DNA of 64,000 nucleotides from Solimonas sp040066175 (GTDB lineage Bacteria; Pseudomonadota; Gammaproteobacteria; Nevskiales; Nevskiaceae). The notes under the pieces were generated by a model that had not been told where the DNA came from, did no database searches, and saw only the letters and a program-made list of their open reading frames with translations. The stretch lies in NCBI RefSeq assembly GCF_040066175.1, contig NZ_JBEAAM010000002.1, positions 74,108 through 138,107 on the forward strand. Reading direction: 5' to 3'. Below, one piece after another: positions 29,267 through 38,297 of the stretch (position 1 is its first letter; each line of letters starts with the position of its first letter). Both the position numbers and the translations under genes were made by a program.

Positions 29267-30781
29267 GTGACGCAGCGAGCCGCCGCACGCGCGCCGTCGG
29301 ACCTGGTCCACGAGCCGATTCCGCTGGAGACGATCCAGTCGGACACCGCGCGCCACTTCGCGGTTTCGGCCGCCGCCAAGGCCGCCATGCAGATCCTGCA
29401 GCTGGCGACGCTGGTCGCGCTGGCGCGCCTGCTCGCACCATCGGACTTCGGCGTGCTGGCCATGGTCATGTCGGCGATCGGCGTCGCCGAACTGCTGCGC
29501 GACCTTGGGCTGTCGCACGCGACCGTGCGCGCCGAACAGCTCACGCACGGCCAGCTCAACACGCTTTTCTGGATCAATGCGACCTTGGGCGCGGTGCTGT
29601 GGCTGGCCTGCATCGCGGTCGCACCCGCCCTCGCGTCGCTGCTCTCCGATGCGCGCGTCGCGCCGGTCACCGCCGTCGTCGGCATGAACTTCCTGCTCAA
29701 CGGGCTGGCCGCGCAGCACCTGGCCCTGCTGCGCCGGCGCCTGCGCTTCGCGGTCATCGCGCGCATCAACCTGTCCGCCGTGCTGCTCGGTAGCTTGACC
29801 GCGCTCGCACTCGCGGCGCTGGGCGCCGCCTACTGGGCGCTGGTGGCCGCGGCGCTGGTGGGCAGCGCCGCCAACGCGCTCGGCGCGTGGCGCTGCAGCG
29901 GCTGGCGCCCCGGCGCCCCGGCCTGGGATCCGGCCGCACGCCCGCTGTTGTCCTTCGGCGGTTATCTGGTCGGCTTCGGCCTGCTGACTTATGCCGCGCA
30001 GCACGCACACATCGTGCTGATCGGACGCTTCTTCGGTGCCGCCGCCGCCGGCCTCTACGTGCGCGCCTCGACGCTGCTGACGCAGCCGATGGGCTATGCG
30101 CTCGAACCGCTGCGCCTGATCCTGCCGGCGACGCTGTCGCGCTTGCAGGCCGACCCGGATGGATTCCGCAGGAACTACCTCGGCGCGCTGGGGCCGCTGC
30201 TGCTCGGCGCCGCCCCGTTCGGCGCGTGGCTGGTGGTCGCCGCCGACGACGTCGTGCATCTGCTGCTGGGTGCGCAGTGGACCGGCACCGCGCGCGTGCT
30301 GGCCTGGCTGGCGCTCAGCGCCGTGCCGCAGGCCATCAACATCACCAGCGGCTGGCTGTACCTGGCTCGTGGCGACGCGCGCGCGATGATGCGCTGGGGT
30401 GTGGTCGGCTGGACGGTCGTCATCGGCCTGATGCTGTCGGGCCTGTACTGGGGCATCGATGGCGTGGCGGCGATGTACAGCCTGAGCATGTTCCTGATCG
30501 CGGTGCCGTGCATGCACTACGCCTGCCGCGGCACGCAGATCACGCTCGGCGACATCTGGGCGCAGACCTGGCGACCGATGGCCGGAGCGGCGCTGGCGGC
30601 GCTGCCGCTCGCCGTCGTCGCGCATCTGGCCCGGGATTGGCACACGCTTCCGCGGCTGGCCGCCGGCAGCGCCGTTTTCGCGATGACCTATCTGGCGCTG
30701 ATGATCGGCGTCTTCGGCGAACGCGACCGCATCGTCGGTCTCTATACGCTGCTGCGCCGCAAGCTGGGCTCTGCGCGATGA
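29267..30781 (+). CDS. Polysaccharide flippase (Wzx/WzxC-like, MOP superfamily)
   Basis: A 504-residue membrane protein with 12-14 hydrophobic segments. It starts with an amphipathic region and the family's first helix (ETIQSDTARHFAVSAAAKAAMQ, then LVALARLLAPSDFGVLAMV), typical of the WzxC subgroup. It should flip undecaprenyl-linked repeat units to the periplasm. GTG 29267 is the start, 15 bp after the methyltransferase. Its stop lies 5 bp from the stop of a convergent methyltransferase gene. Confidence 0.88.
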   Translation: MTQRAAARAPSDLVHEPIPLETIQSDTARHFAVSAAAKAAMQILQLATLVALARLLAPSDFGVLAMVMSAIGVAELLRDLGLSHATVRAEQLTHGQLNTLFWINATLGAVLWLACIAVAPALASLLSDARVAPVTAVVGMNFLLNGLAAQHLALLRRRLRFAVIARINLSAVLLGSLTALALAALGAAYWALVAAALVGSAANALGAWRCSGWRPGAPAWDPAARPLLSFGGYLVGFGLLTYAAQHAHIVLIGRFFGAAAAGLYVRASTLLTQPMGYALEPLRLILPATLSRLQADPDGFRRNYLGALGPLLLGAAPFGAWLVVAADDVVHLLLGAQWTGTARVLAWLALSAVPQAINITSGWLYLARGDARAMMRWGVVGWTVVIGLMLSGLYWGIDGVAAMYSLSMFLIAVPCMHYACRGTQITLGDIWAQTWRPMAGAALAALPLAVVAHLARDWHTLPRLAAGSAVFAMTYLALMIGVFGERDRIVGLYTLLRRKLGSAR

Positions 30782-30786
30782 ACCGG

Positions 30787-31548
30787 TTACGCCGAGACCG
30801 CACGGCTGCGGCGGTCGCGCAGGCTCGTCAGGATCGCCTCGCGCGTCCACAGGCACAGCTGTCGCTGCGGGTAGCCCTCGATCCAGTCGTCGATCTGCAG
30901 CAGCGGCGGCGGAAAATCGAACGGCGGCAGGCGCAGGTTGAGCTGGCGGAATCCGCCGGTGGCGATGTCCCGGTTGGCGTCGCAGGCCGGATGGTTGGAG
31001 GTCAGTACGTACTGGATCTCGCTGCGCGCCAGGTTTTCGAGCGTCCTGAAGATGTCCGCCTCGGAAAAGTGGAACAGCGCGTCGCGGCACAGCCACAGAT
31101 CCGCGGCCGGCAGCGGGTCGCGGATGATGTCGAGCTCGGCGAACGCCGTCGTGGCGTCGCCGTAGCGCGCCTGATTGGCGCGGACCAGCGCGGGGACGAT
31201 GTCCGCGCCGAGATAGCTGACACCCGGGCGCGGCACGTGCCGGAACCAGTTGTAGTCCCCGCAGGGTGCGTCGAGGATGCGGCGTACGCCGTAGCGCGCG
31301 AACACGTCCGGCAAGGCCGCACGAATGTTGCGGGTATAGGCCAGCGTGGAACCCGGCCCCGACACGCTTTCGGCGTCCTGCCAGCGGTTGGTCTCATAGA
31401 AGTGCGAGAAGATCTCGCGCGCGCTGCGCCGCCCACCCCAGCGGCGCGCGAAACGCTCGCGGCGCACCCATTCCATCAGGCGAGGACCGCCCGGTACGCG
31501 CCCGAGGACGGTCCGGACCCAGCGTTTGACGGTGGCGGTGGCGTTCAT
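30787..31548 (-). CDS. SAM-dependent methyltransferase, class I
   Basis: A 253-residue protein on the minus strand inside a plus-strand locus. SAM motif I is RRILDAPCGDYNWFRH (residues about 91-106), motif II region LGADIVPALV, and LWLCRDALFHF corresponds to the motif IV/post-I region. An N-terminal basic segment may bind membrane. Acceptor unknown, though the setting suggests a sugar or glycolipid. I chose ATG 31548. It is divergent from the next gene by 59 bp. Confidence 0.75.
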   Translation of the reverse strand: MNATATVKRWVRTVLGRVPGGPRLMEWVRRERFARRWGGRRSAREIFSHFYETNRWQDAESVSGPGSTLAYTRNIRAALPDVFARYGVRRILDAPCGDYNWFRHVPRPGVSYLGADIVPALVRANQARYGDATTAFAELDIIRDPLPAADLWLCRDALFHFSEADIFRTLENLARSEIQYVLTSNHPACDANRDIATGGFRQLNLRLPPFDFPPPLLQIDDWIEGYPQRQLCLWTREAILTSLRDRRSRAVSA

Positions 31549-31607
31549 TGGCTGCGGATCATGCCGTCGGACGGCGCCCGGCGGCAACGGGACGCGAGAC
31601 CAGCGCC

Positions 31608-32561
31608 ATGATCCACGTCGCCTGCGCCGCCGACGAGACCTACGTGCCGCACGCGGCGGCGATGATCCATTCGTTGCTGCGCGCGCCCGGCGGCGAGGCG
31701 GTCACCGTGCACTTCCTGCACGCCGCTGCGCTCGCGCCGGCGTTGATCGCGCAGCTCGACGCTTTCGTGACTGGCCTGGATGGCCGGCTGCGCTGCCATG
31801 CGATCGCCGACGCGCGCGTCGCCGGCCTGCCGACGATGGGCCGCATCTCGCGCGTGATGTGGTTCCGCGTGTTCCTGCCCGAGCTGCTGCCGGATGTCCC
31901 GCGCGTGCTGTACCTGGACTGCGACACGATCGTCGTCCGCGATCTCCGGCCGCTGTTCGCGCTCGATCTCGAGGGGGCCTGCCTCGGCGCAGTGTCGAAC
32001 GTGTTCGAACCGCACATGGCGCAGCACGCGCGGACGCTCGGACTCGAAGACCCGCGCGCCTATTTCAACAGCGGCGTGCTGCTGCTCGATCTCGATGCCT
32101 GGCGGCGCGCCGACGTGGCGCATCGGGTGCTCGAACTGGCGCGGGATCCCGCTCGCCGGCTCGTCTGGCCGGACCAGGATGCGCTGAACATCGCGCTGGC
32201 CGGACGCTGGAAGGCGCTGCACCCGCGCTGGAACTGCCAGAACAGCCTGTACTTCTTCCGCCACGCACCGGAGGTGTTCGGCGCGAATCAGGTCGCCGAG
32301 GCGACTGCCGATCCCGGCATCCTGCACTTCGAAGGCGGCGATCTGGCCAAGCCCTGGCACTACCTGTGCAAGCATCCCGCACGGAGGCTTTATCTGCGGC
32401 ATCGCGCGGCCACGCCCTGGCCCTTGCGACAGCTCGACGGCCGGACGCTGGTCCACCGCCTGCTCCACCCCTTGCCGATCGGCCTGCTGATCCCGACACT
32501 GCGCCTCCTGCACCGCGCCGCCGGCGTCCGCCGCCGGCTGCGCCGCGCCCTATCGCCTTGA
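31608..32561 (+). CDS. Family 8 glycosyltransferase
   Basis: A GT8 enzyme of 317 residues (LgtC/galactosyl- or glucosyltransferase type, retaining). The metal-binding DXD is in LYLDCDTIVV near residue 104. YFNSGVLLLDLDAW near 150, DQDALNIAL near 200 and LHFEGGDLAKPW near 240 follow in the standard order. It is paralogous to the gene at 34518. The stop overlaps a TTG start of the next gene. Confidence 0.88.
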   Translation: MIHVACAADETYVPHAAAMIHSLLRAPGGEAVTVHFLHAAALAPALIAQLDAFVTGLDGRLRCHAIADARVAGLPTMGRISRVMWFRVFLPELLPDVPRVLYLDCDTIVVRDLRPLFALDLEGACLGAVSNVFEPHMAQHARTLGLEDPRAYFNSGVLLLDLDAWRRADVAHRVLELARDPARRLVWPDQDALNIALAGRWKALHPRWNCQNSLYFFRHAPEVFGANQVAEATADPGILHFEGGDLAKPWHYLCKHPARRLYLRHRAATPWPLRQLDGRTLVHRLLHPLPIGLLIPTLRLLHRAAGVRRRLRRALSP

Positions 32562-33493
32562 CCCAGACCGTGACCGCCGCCCCGCTCGTTTCGATCATCG
32601 TGCCCAGCTTCAACCAGGGACGCTTCCTGGCGCAGACGCTCGACTCGATCCTCGCCCAGGACCACCGGCCCCTGGAGGTGCTGGTGATGGATGGCGGCTC
32701 CACCGACGAGACCGTCGAGGTGCTGCGCCGATACGCCGCGCAACACCCGGAACTGCAGTGGATCTCCGAACCCGACCGGGGTCCGGCCGACGCGGTCAAC
32801 AAGGGCCTGGCGCGCGCGCGCGGCCTGTTTGCCGGCGTCCAGTCCTCGGACGACCTCTATCGGCCCGGCGCGATCCGCGAGGCCGTCGCCGAGCTGCGCG
32901 CGGATCCGGCGCTGACGCTGATCTGCGGCGACATCGAGCTGATCGACATCCACGGCCGCGTCGAAGGACACGTGGCGGCGGGCCGGCCGCTGACGCCCGC
33001 GAACCTGCTGGCGCGCAGCTGTGTGGTCCACCAGAGCAGCGCCTTCTTCCGCGTGGACGCGGCCCGTGCCGCCGGCGGCTGGGACGGGCGCTATTTCTGC
33101 TGCGACGCCGAGTTCTGGATGCGCCTGCTGCTCGCCGGCGGCCGCGGCCGGCGCGTCGCGCGCACCTGGTCGGCCTGGCGCCGGCACGACGTGCAGCGCG
33201 ACAAGGAAGCCCGGAAGGTGTGGGACGCCTGGCGGCGCATGATCGACGATTCCCCGCTGCTGCGGGGCGCGCCGCTGCACCTGCGCCTGGCCGCGGAGGC
33301 GGGGCACAGCCTGCTGACGCTCAAGTACAACCCAACCGGGTCAAAATGGTTCCGGCTGTTCCACGTCTGGCGTGCCGTGCTGCTGTACCCGCCGAGCCTG
33401 CTCGGCATCCCCCGCAAGTCCGTGCTCGTTCCCGGCGTGGGCGCGCTGCGGCACGCGGCCGGCCGACTGCTGACAGGAGACTCCAGAGGGTGA
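32558..33493 (+). CDS. Family 2 glycosyltransferase
   Basis: A GT-A fold GT2 of 311 residues: VSIIVPSFNQGRFLAQTLDSIL (residues about 10-31, cited in part), VMDGGSTDETVE, and QSSDDLYRPGA with the DD of the nucleotide site. The acceptor-side region has CCDAEFWMRLL, with a probable catalytic Asp/Glu. A TTG at 32558 overlaps the preceding stop (TTGA) and fits the coupling seen throughout this run; GTG 32570 is an alternative. No membrane segments. Sugar specificity unknown. Confidence 0.82.
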   Translation: MTQTVTAAPLVSIIVPSFNQGRFLAQTLDSILAQDHRPLEVLVMDGGSTDETVEVLRRYAAQHPELQWISEPDRGPADAVNKGLARARGLFAGVQSSDDLYRPGAIREAVAELRADPALTLICGDIELIDIHGRVEGHVAAGRPLTPANLLARSCVVHQSSAFFRVDAARAAGGWDGRYFCCDAEFWMRLLLAGGRGRRVARTWSAWRRHDVQRDKEARKVWDAWRRMIDDSPLLRGAPLHLRLAAEAGHSLLTLKYNPTGSKWFRLFHVWRAVLLYPPSLLGIPRKSVLVPGVGALRHAAGRLLTGDSRG

Positions 33494-34521
33494 TCGCCAA
33501 AGACATCATGCCCGGCCGCATGCGCCGGTTCGTGCAATCCGCGCTGTCGCGGGTCGGCTACCGGCTCGTGCGCCTCGAAGCCGACCGGCAGCGCTACAAC
33601 TCCGCCAGTTTCGAGGCGTCACGGCCCATGCCGCCGGGCACGGAAGAACGCCTGCGCGCGGACCATCCGCGTCTCGCCGAACTGCGGCGCCGCTACGACG
33701 CGAGCACACTGCCGATGGCCCTGCATTCGATGTGGAATGCCGGCTATCTCGGCCGCGAACTGGACCTGCGCTGGTTTCGCGGCGACAACCCCTACGTCTG
33801 GCAGTTCCGCAACATCGGCTCCGACGCCTGGCGCAAGTACTACCTGTACCTGCGCGACATCGCGGCGCGCGACTCGCGCAATCTGCTGCACACGCTCACC
33901 GAGGACGGTCTGTTCGGCTGCTGGACCTTCGACTATCCGGGCTGGCCGAGGGTCAGCCGCGACCTGCTCGACGCGATCAACGAGTTGTACTTCCTCGACC
34001 GGCACCTCAACCTGCTGACGCATCCGGAATGGACCGTGCTCGACATCGGTGCCGGCTATGGGCGGCTGGCGCATCGTGCGACGACCGCGGTGCCGGGACT
34101 GACCTGGCTGTGCACCGATGCCGTCCCCGAGTCCAGCTTCCTGTGCGAGTTCTATCTGGATTTCCGCCAGGCCAGGTCCGCGAAAGTCGTGCCGCTCGAC
34201 GAACTCGCCACGGAGCTGCCGAAGCGGCGCATCGACCTGGCCGTGAACGTGCACAGCTTCTCGGAAATGAACGAGAACGCGGTGCGCTGCTGGCTCGACC
34301 TGCTGCGCCAGCACCAGGTGCCGTGGCTGTTCATCGTGCCCAACGACGCCGACCGCCTGCTGACGATGGAGCAGGACCAGACCCGGCGTCCCTTCGACGG
34401 CCTGCTCGACGCCGCCGGATACGAGCGCATCGCCTGCGAACCGGTGTTCGCCGACGAGGCGATGCGCGAGTTCATGGGCGTCACCGATCACTTCCTCCTG
34501 TTCCGCCTGCGCAGATCGTGA
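33490..34521 (+). CDS. Putative sugar O-methyltransferase (TIGR04371-like)
   Basis: A 343-residue protein with a SAM motif VLDIGAGYGRLAHRA near residue 180, preceded by a long N-terminal part containing YVWQFRNIG and KYYLYLRDI, and followed by VNVHSFSEMNENAV. This arrangement matches the putative sugar O-methyltransferase family of polysaccharide loci. GTG 33490 overlaps the previous stop. Third methyltransferase of the locus. Confidence 0.75.
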   Translation: MIAKDIMPGRMRRFVQSALSRVGYRLVRLEADRQRYNSASFEASRPMPPGTEERLRADHPRLAELRRRYDASTLPMALHSMWNAGYLGRELDLRWFRGDNPYVWQFRNIGSDAWRKYYLYLRDIAARDSRNLLHTLTEDGLFGCWTFDYPGWPRVSRDLLDAINELYFLDRHLNLLTHPEWTVLDIGAGYGRLAHRATTAVPGLTWLCTDAVPESSFLCEFYLDFRQARSAKVVPLDELATELPKRRIDLAVNVHSFSEMNENAVRCWLDLLRQHQVPWLFIVPNDADRLLTMEQDQTRRPFDGLLDAAGYERIACEPVFADEAMREFMGVTDHFLLFRLRRS

Positions 34522-35468
34522 TCCACCTCGCCTGCATCGCCGAAGGCGCCTACCTGCGGCACACCGGCGCGATGCTGCACTCGGCGCTGTCGCAGACGCT
34601 GCCGGACCGCTGCACGGTTCACGTCCTGCATGAGCGTCCGATCGCCGACGACGAGCGCGACCGGCTGGCCGGCGTCGTCGCCGGCCTGCGCGGCGAGCTG
34701 CGCTGGCTGCAGCTCGCCGAGGACGCCGCGCGCGGCTTTCCCGACGGCGGCTTCCCGCGTGCCGTGTGGTTCCGCGTCCTGCTGCCCGAGTTGCTGCCTG
34801 GACTGGAGCGCGTGCTGTACCTCGACTCCGACCTGATCGTGCGCCAGAGCCTGGTTCCGCTCTGGCGGACCGATCTCGGCGGCGCACTGCTCGGCGCCGT
34901 CACCAACCCGCTGTATCCGTTCCAGCCGCCGTATCCGCAACAGGCGCTGGGCATCGCGCGGCCCGAGGACTATTTCAATTCCGGCGTGCTGCTGCTGGAC
35001 CTCGCGCGGATGCGCGCCGAAGGCAGCGCGCGTGCGCTCGCGCAGGTCGCGGCGACACGGCCCGGTCTGTGGTATCCCGACCAGGATGCCCTCAACCTGG
35101 TCTGCCGGGATCGCTGGCACCGCCTGCATCCGCGCTGGAACGCGCAATCGACGTTCTTCGAGCTGTCGGACCGCGACCTGCCGGTCCCGGCCGTCGAGGC
35201 CGCCGAGGCGCGGACCGACCCGGCGATCGTGCATTTCATCGGCCCCCTCAAACCCTGGACCTACCTGTGCCGGCATCCGCTGCGCGCGCTATACGCCGAA
35301 CACGCGCGCGCCACGCCTTGGGGCGTGCCGCCGCTCGAAGGCCGCACGCTGCGCAATGCGGTGCTGCGCCAGCTGCCGATGGCGGCCATCGACCGCTGGT
35401 TCGCACTCGAGCGCTGGCTCGCGCGCAAGCGCCGTGGCCTGCAGCGGCGCCTCGGCCTCGCCACGTGA
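34518..35468 (+). CDS. Family 8 glycosyltransferase
   Basis: A second GT8 of 316 residues. DXD is in LYLDSDLIV near residue 102, with YFNSGVLLLDLARM, DQDALNLVC and HFIGPLKPW in order. It is collinear with the GT8 at 31608 to the C-terminus, where both have PW-x-YLC(K/R)HP and a basic helical tail, so one arose from the other by duplication. GTG 34518 overlaps the preceding stop. Confidence 0.88.
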   Translation: MIHLACIAEGAYLRHTGAMLHSALSQTLPDRCTVHVLHERPIADDERDRLAGVVAGLRGELRWLQLAEDAARGFPDGGFPRAVWFRVLLPELLPGLERVLYLDSDLIVRQSLVPLWRTDLGGALLGAVTNPLYPFQPPYPQQALGIARPEDYFNSGVLLLDLARMRAEGSARALAQVAATRPGLWYPDQDALNLVCRDRWHRLHPRWNAQSTFFELSDRDLPVPAVEAAEARTDPAIVHFIGPLKPWTYLCRHPLRALYAEHARATPWGVPPLEGRTLRNAVLRQLPMAAIDRWFALERWLARKRRGLQRRLGLAT

Positions 35469-36379
35469 TGCACATGCCTGCAGTCAGCGTCGTCCTGCCC
35501 ACCTACAATCGCGCCGCCTCGCTGGGCCGCGCCGTGCGCAGCGTGCTGCAACAGTCGGTGCGCGATCTGGAACTGATCGTCGTCGATGATGGCTCCACCG
35601 ACGACACGCCGCGACTGCTCGCCGCCATCACCGACCCGCGACTGCGTGTCGTCCGTCAGCACAACCGCGGCGCGGCGGCGGCACGCAACGCCGGCATCGC
35701 GCTGGCGACCGCGGAATGGCTCGCCTTCCAGGACAGCGACGACGAATGGCTGCCCGACAAGCTCGCCCTGCAACTCGACGCGGCGCGGGCCGCTGGCGGC
35801 GACGTCGGACTCGTGCTCGCCGGCTATCGCTCCGCGCACCCGGGCATGGCGCGCGACATCCGGCCGCGCTCGGCGCTGCACCGCGGCGACCCGCTGCCCG
35901 ACCTGCTCGACGGCTGGCCGATCATCACGCCGACCTGGCTGGTGCGCCGCGCGCTGGTGCAGACGCTCGGCGGCTTCGATGAAAGCCTGACGTGCTTCGA
36001 GGACTGGGACCTCGTGTTCCGGCTGGCGGATTGCACGCGCATCGCCGCGATCCCCGGTCCGGTGCTCGTCAAGTACGGCAGCACCGACAGCGTGTGCGGC
36101 AACCGCGTGCATCTGCGCGATGCCACGGCCTGGCTGCTCGCCCACCACGGTCATCGCTGGCACGGGCATCCGTGGCGCCTGGCACGGCGCCACGCCGCAC
36201 TCGGCTGCCTGCAATACCACACCGGCCAGCGCGACCAGGCGCGCGCGAGCTTCCGCACGGCGATGCGCCTGGCACCGCTGCACCCGGCGACCGGGCTGTG
36301 GCTCGCTTCGTTCCTGCATCGCAAGGCGGTCCGCGCCATCGAGCGCCTGGCGCCGCATGCGGCGGGCTTCGCACCATGA
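35468..36379 (+). CDS. Family 2 glycosyltransferase
   Basis: A GT2 of 303 residues: SVVLPTYNRAASLGRAVRSV, then IVVDDGSTDDTPRL (DXD-like pair near residue 41), FQDSDDEWLPDKL, and CFEDWDLVFRLAD with the catalytic Asp/Glu-Asp. The C-terminal 60 residues (HTGQRDQARASFRTAMRL) look like a single TPR-type hairpin. TGATG overlap with the preceding GT8. One of three related GT2 genes in a row. Confidence 0.85.
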   Translation: MHMPAVSVVLPTYNRAASLGRAVRSVLQQSVRDLELIVVDDGSTDDTPRLLAAITDPRLRVVRQHNRGAAAARNAGIALATAEWLAFQDSDDEWLPDKLALQLDAARAAGGDVGLVLAGYRSAHPGMARDIRPRSALHRGDPLPDLLDGWPIITPTWLVRRALVQTLGGFDESLTCFEDWDLVFRLADCTRIAAIPGPVLVKYGSTDSVCGNRVHLRDATAWLLAHHGHRWHGHPWRLARRHAALGCLQYHTGQRDQARASFRTAMRLAPLHPATGLWLASFLHRKAVRAIERLAPHAAGFAP

Positions 36380-37368
36380 GTGGCCGGATCGAAGTCCAGC
36401 AGCGGGCCTCCCCGCCGCCGGCGGATCGGCCCCTGGTCTCGGTCATCGTCCCGACCCGCAACCGCGCACCGCTGCTCGCCCGCTCGGTCATGAGCGTGCT
36501 CGGCCAGAGCTGGCGCAATCTCGAACTGATCGTCGTCGATGACGGTTCGACCGATGACACGGCGGCGGTCCTCGCCGCCGTCGATGACCCGCGCCTGCGC
36601 GTGCTGCGTCGGCAGCAGGGCTCTTCGGCCGCGGCGGCGCGCAATGCCGGCATCGGCGCGGCGCGCGGATCGTATCTCGCCTTCAACGACGACGACGACA
36701 TCTGGCTGCCGCACAAGCTGGAACGGCAGATGAGCGCGCTGCTGGCCGCTCCGGCAGGTTTCGGTCTGTGCCTGTGCGGACGTCTGCTGCTCGCCCCCGG
36801 ACGCGCCGCTCTGATCTCGGGCGCCGCGCGGGCGGGCGAACTGGATTTCCGCCGCGGCAATGGCCGCGGCGGCCCCGACTATGCCCTGATCGCGACGCCG
36901 TCCTGGGTCGTGCGCCGCAGTGCGCTGGAGGCCGTCGGCGGCTTCGACGAGCGCCTGGTGACCTGGGAGGACTGGGAACTCGCCCTGAGACTGTGGCAGC
37001 AGTACGACGTTCTGGTCCTCGACGAACCGCTGTACGTGCAGGACCAGCTCGCCGGCGGGCACCTGTTCCGCCTCGAACGCGCGAAGGCCGACGCGCTGCG
37101 CGTCATCGAGGACAAACACGGCGCGCTGTGGGCACACGACCGTCGGGTGCGCGCCCGGCACCAGTACGTGATCGGACTGGCGCTGAGCCTGCACGAGCCG
37201 CGGCCGGCCGGCCGTGCGGAACTGTGGCACTCACTGCGACTGCACCCCTGGTCGGCCAAGACCTTGACCGCGCTGTTCCTCACCTGCGTGCCCGACGCGT
37301 GGTCCCGGCGGACGGCCTCGTTGCTGCGCCGGCTGCGCGCAACCATCCACCGGGCCACCGTCGCATGA
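36376..37368 (+). CDS. Family 2 glycosyltransferase
   Basis: A GT2 of 330 residues with SVIVPTRNRAPLLARSVMSV, IVVDDGSTDDTAAV, AFNDDDDIWLPHKL and TWEDWELALRLWQ in canonical order. It resembles the genes on both sides and probably arose by tandem duplication with later divergence of the C-terminal third. ATG 36376 overlaps the preceding stop (ATGA). Confidence 0.85.
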   Translation: MSGRIEVQQRASPPPADRPLVSVIVPTRNRAPLLARSVMSVLGQSWRNLELIVVDDGSTDDTAAVLAAVDDPRLRVLRRQQGSSAAAARNAGIGAARGSYLAFNDDDDIWLPHKLERQMSALLAAPAGFGLCLCGRLLLAPGRAALISGAARAGELDFRRGNGRGGPDYALIATPSWVVRRSALEAVGGFDERLVTWEDWELALRLWQQYDVLVLDEPLYVQDQLAGGHLFRLERAKADALRVIEDKHGALWAHDRRVRARHQYVIGLALSLHEPRPAGRAELWHSLRLHPWSAKTLTALFLTCVPDAWSRRTASLLRRLRATIHRATVA

Positions 37369-38297
37369 CAGCTCCACGTGTCAGCGTGGTATTGCCGACT
37401 TACAACCGGCTGCGCACGCTGCCGCGCGCCGTCGCCAGTGTGCTCGACCAGGACGAGGTCGATCTGGAACTCATCGTCGTCGATGATGCCGGCAACGATG
37501 GCAGCGAACGCTGGCTGGCCGAACTCGCTGCGCGTGAACCGCGCGTGCGCGTGCTCAGGCACGAGCGCAACGGCGGCGTGTCGCGGGCGCGCAACACCGG
37601 CATCGCCGCGGCGCGCGGCGATTTCATCGCCTTCCAGGACAGCGACGACGAGTGGCTGCCGGGCCGCATGCGCGCCCTGATGGACTGCCTGACCCGACAG
37701 CCGCCGAGCGTCGGCGCGGTCGCGGGCGGGCTCGTGCGACACAAGCGACGCGGACTTCAGGTGTGCCGCTGGGTCGCGCCGCGCAGCGACGGCGGACCGC
37801 AGCCGGTAGACTTCGACGCCATTGCCAGAGCCTGCTTTGCGCACTGCCAGGCGATGCTGTTCCGGCGCGCCGCGCTGGCAGACATCGGCGGCTTCGATGC
37901 GACGATCCAGGCCGGCGAGGACTGGGATCTCTGCTTGCGCCTCGCACAACGTTTCAGCATCGTCGAAATCGCCGAGCCGGTCACTCGCGCCTACGCCAGC
38001 CGCGACAGTCTGACCCGCCGCCGCAGCCAGCTGACGACGGCGTTCGGTCGCGTCCTCGCCCGCGACGGCACACGGATGCAACCGGCCACGCGCGCGCGCA
38101 TCCATCGCATGGCGGCGATCGACGCCTGCATCGCCGGCGACCGCGACGTCAGCCGGACCCACCTGGCGCAGGCGCGGCAGCTTGCGCCCGGCGACCTGCG
38201 CCTGCGCCTGCTCGCCGCGATGCTCAGGCTGGCGCCGGGGCTGACGGCGGCGCTGGCTTCGAGCTGGCGCGAGATGCGCCGCATGGCGGCGGCATGA
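37365..38297 (+). CDS. Family 2 glycosyltransferase
   Basis: The third GT2 of the run, 310 residues: SVVLPTYNRLRTLPRAVASV, IVVDDAGNDGSERWL (DDAG replaces the usual DDGS), AFQDSDDEWLPGRM and AGEDWDLCLRLAQ. Ends in a helical Arg/Ala-rich segment. Overlaps neighbours on both sides by 4 bp. Confidence 0.85.
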   Translation: MTAPRVSVVLPTYNRLRTLPRAVASVLDQDEVDLELIVVDDAGNDGSERWLAELAAREPRVRVLRHERNGGVSRARNTGIAAARGDFIAFQDSDDEWLPGRMRALMDCLTRQPPSVGAVAGGLVRHKRRGLQVCRWVAPRSDGGPQPVDFDAIARACFAHCQAMLFRRAALADIGGFDATIQAGEDWDLCLRLAQRFSIVEIAEPVTRAYASRDSLTRRRSQLTTAFGRVLARDGTRMQPATRARIHRMAAIDACIAGDRDVSRTHLAQARQLAPGDLRLRLLAAMLRLAPGLTAALASSWREMRRMAAA

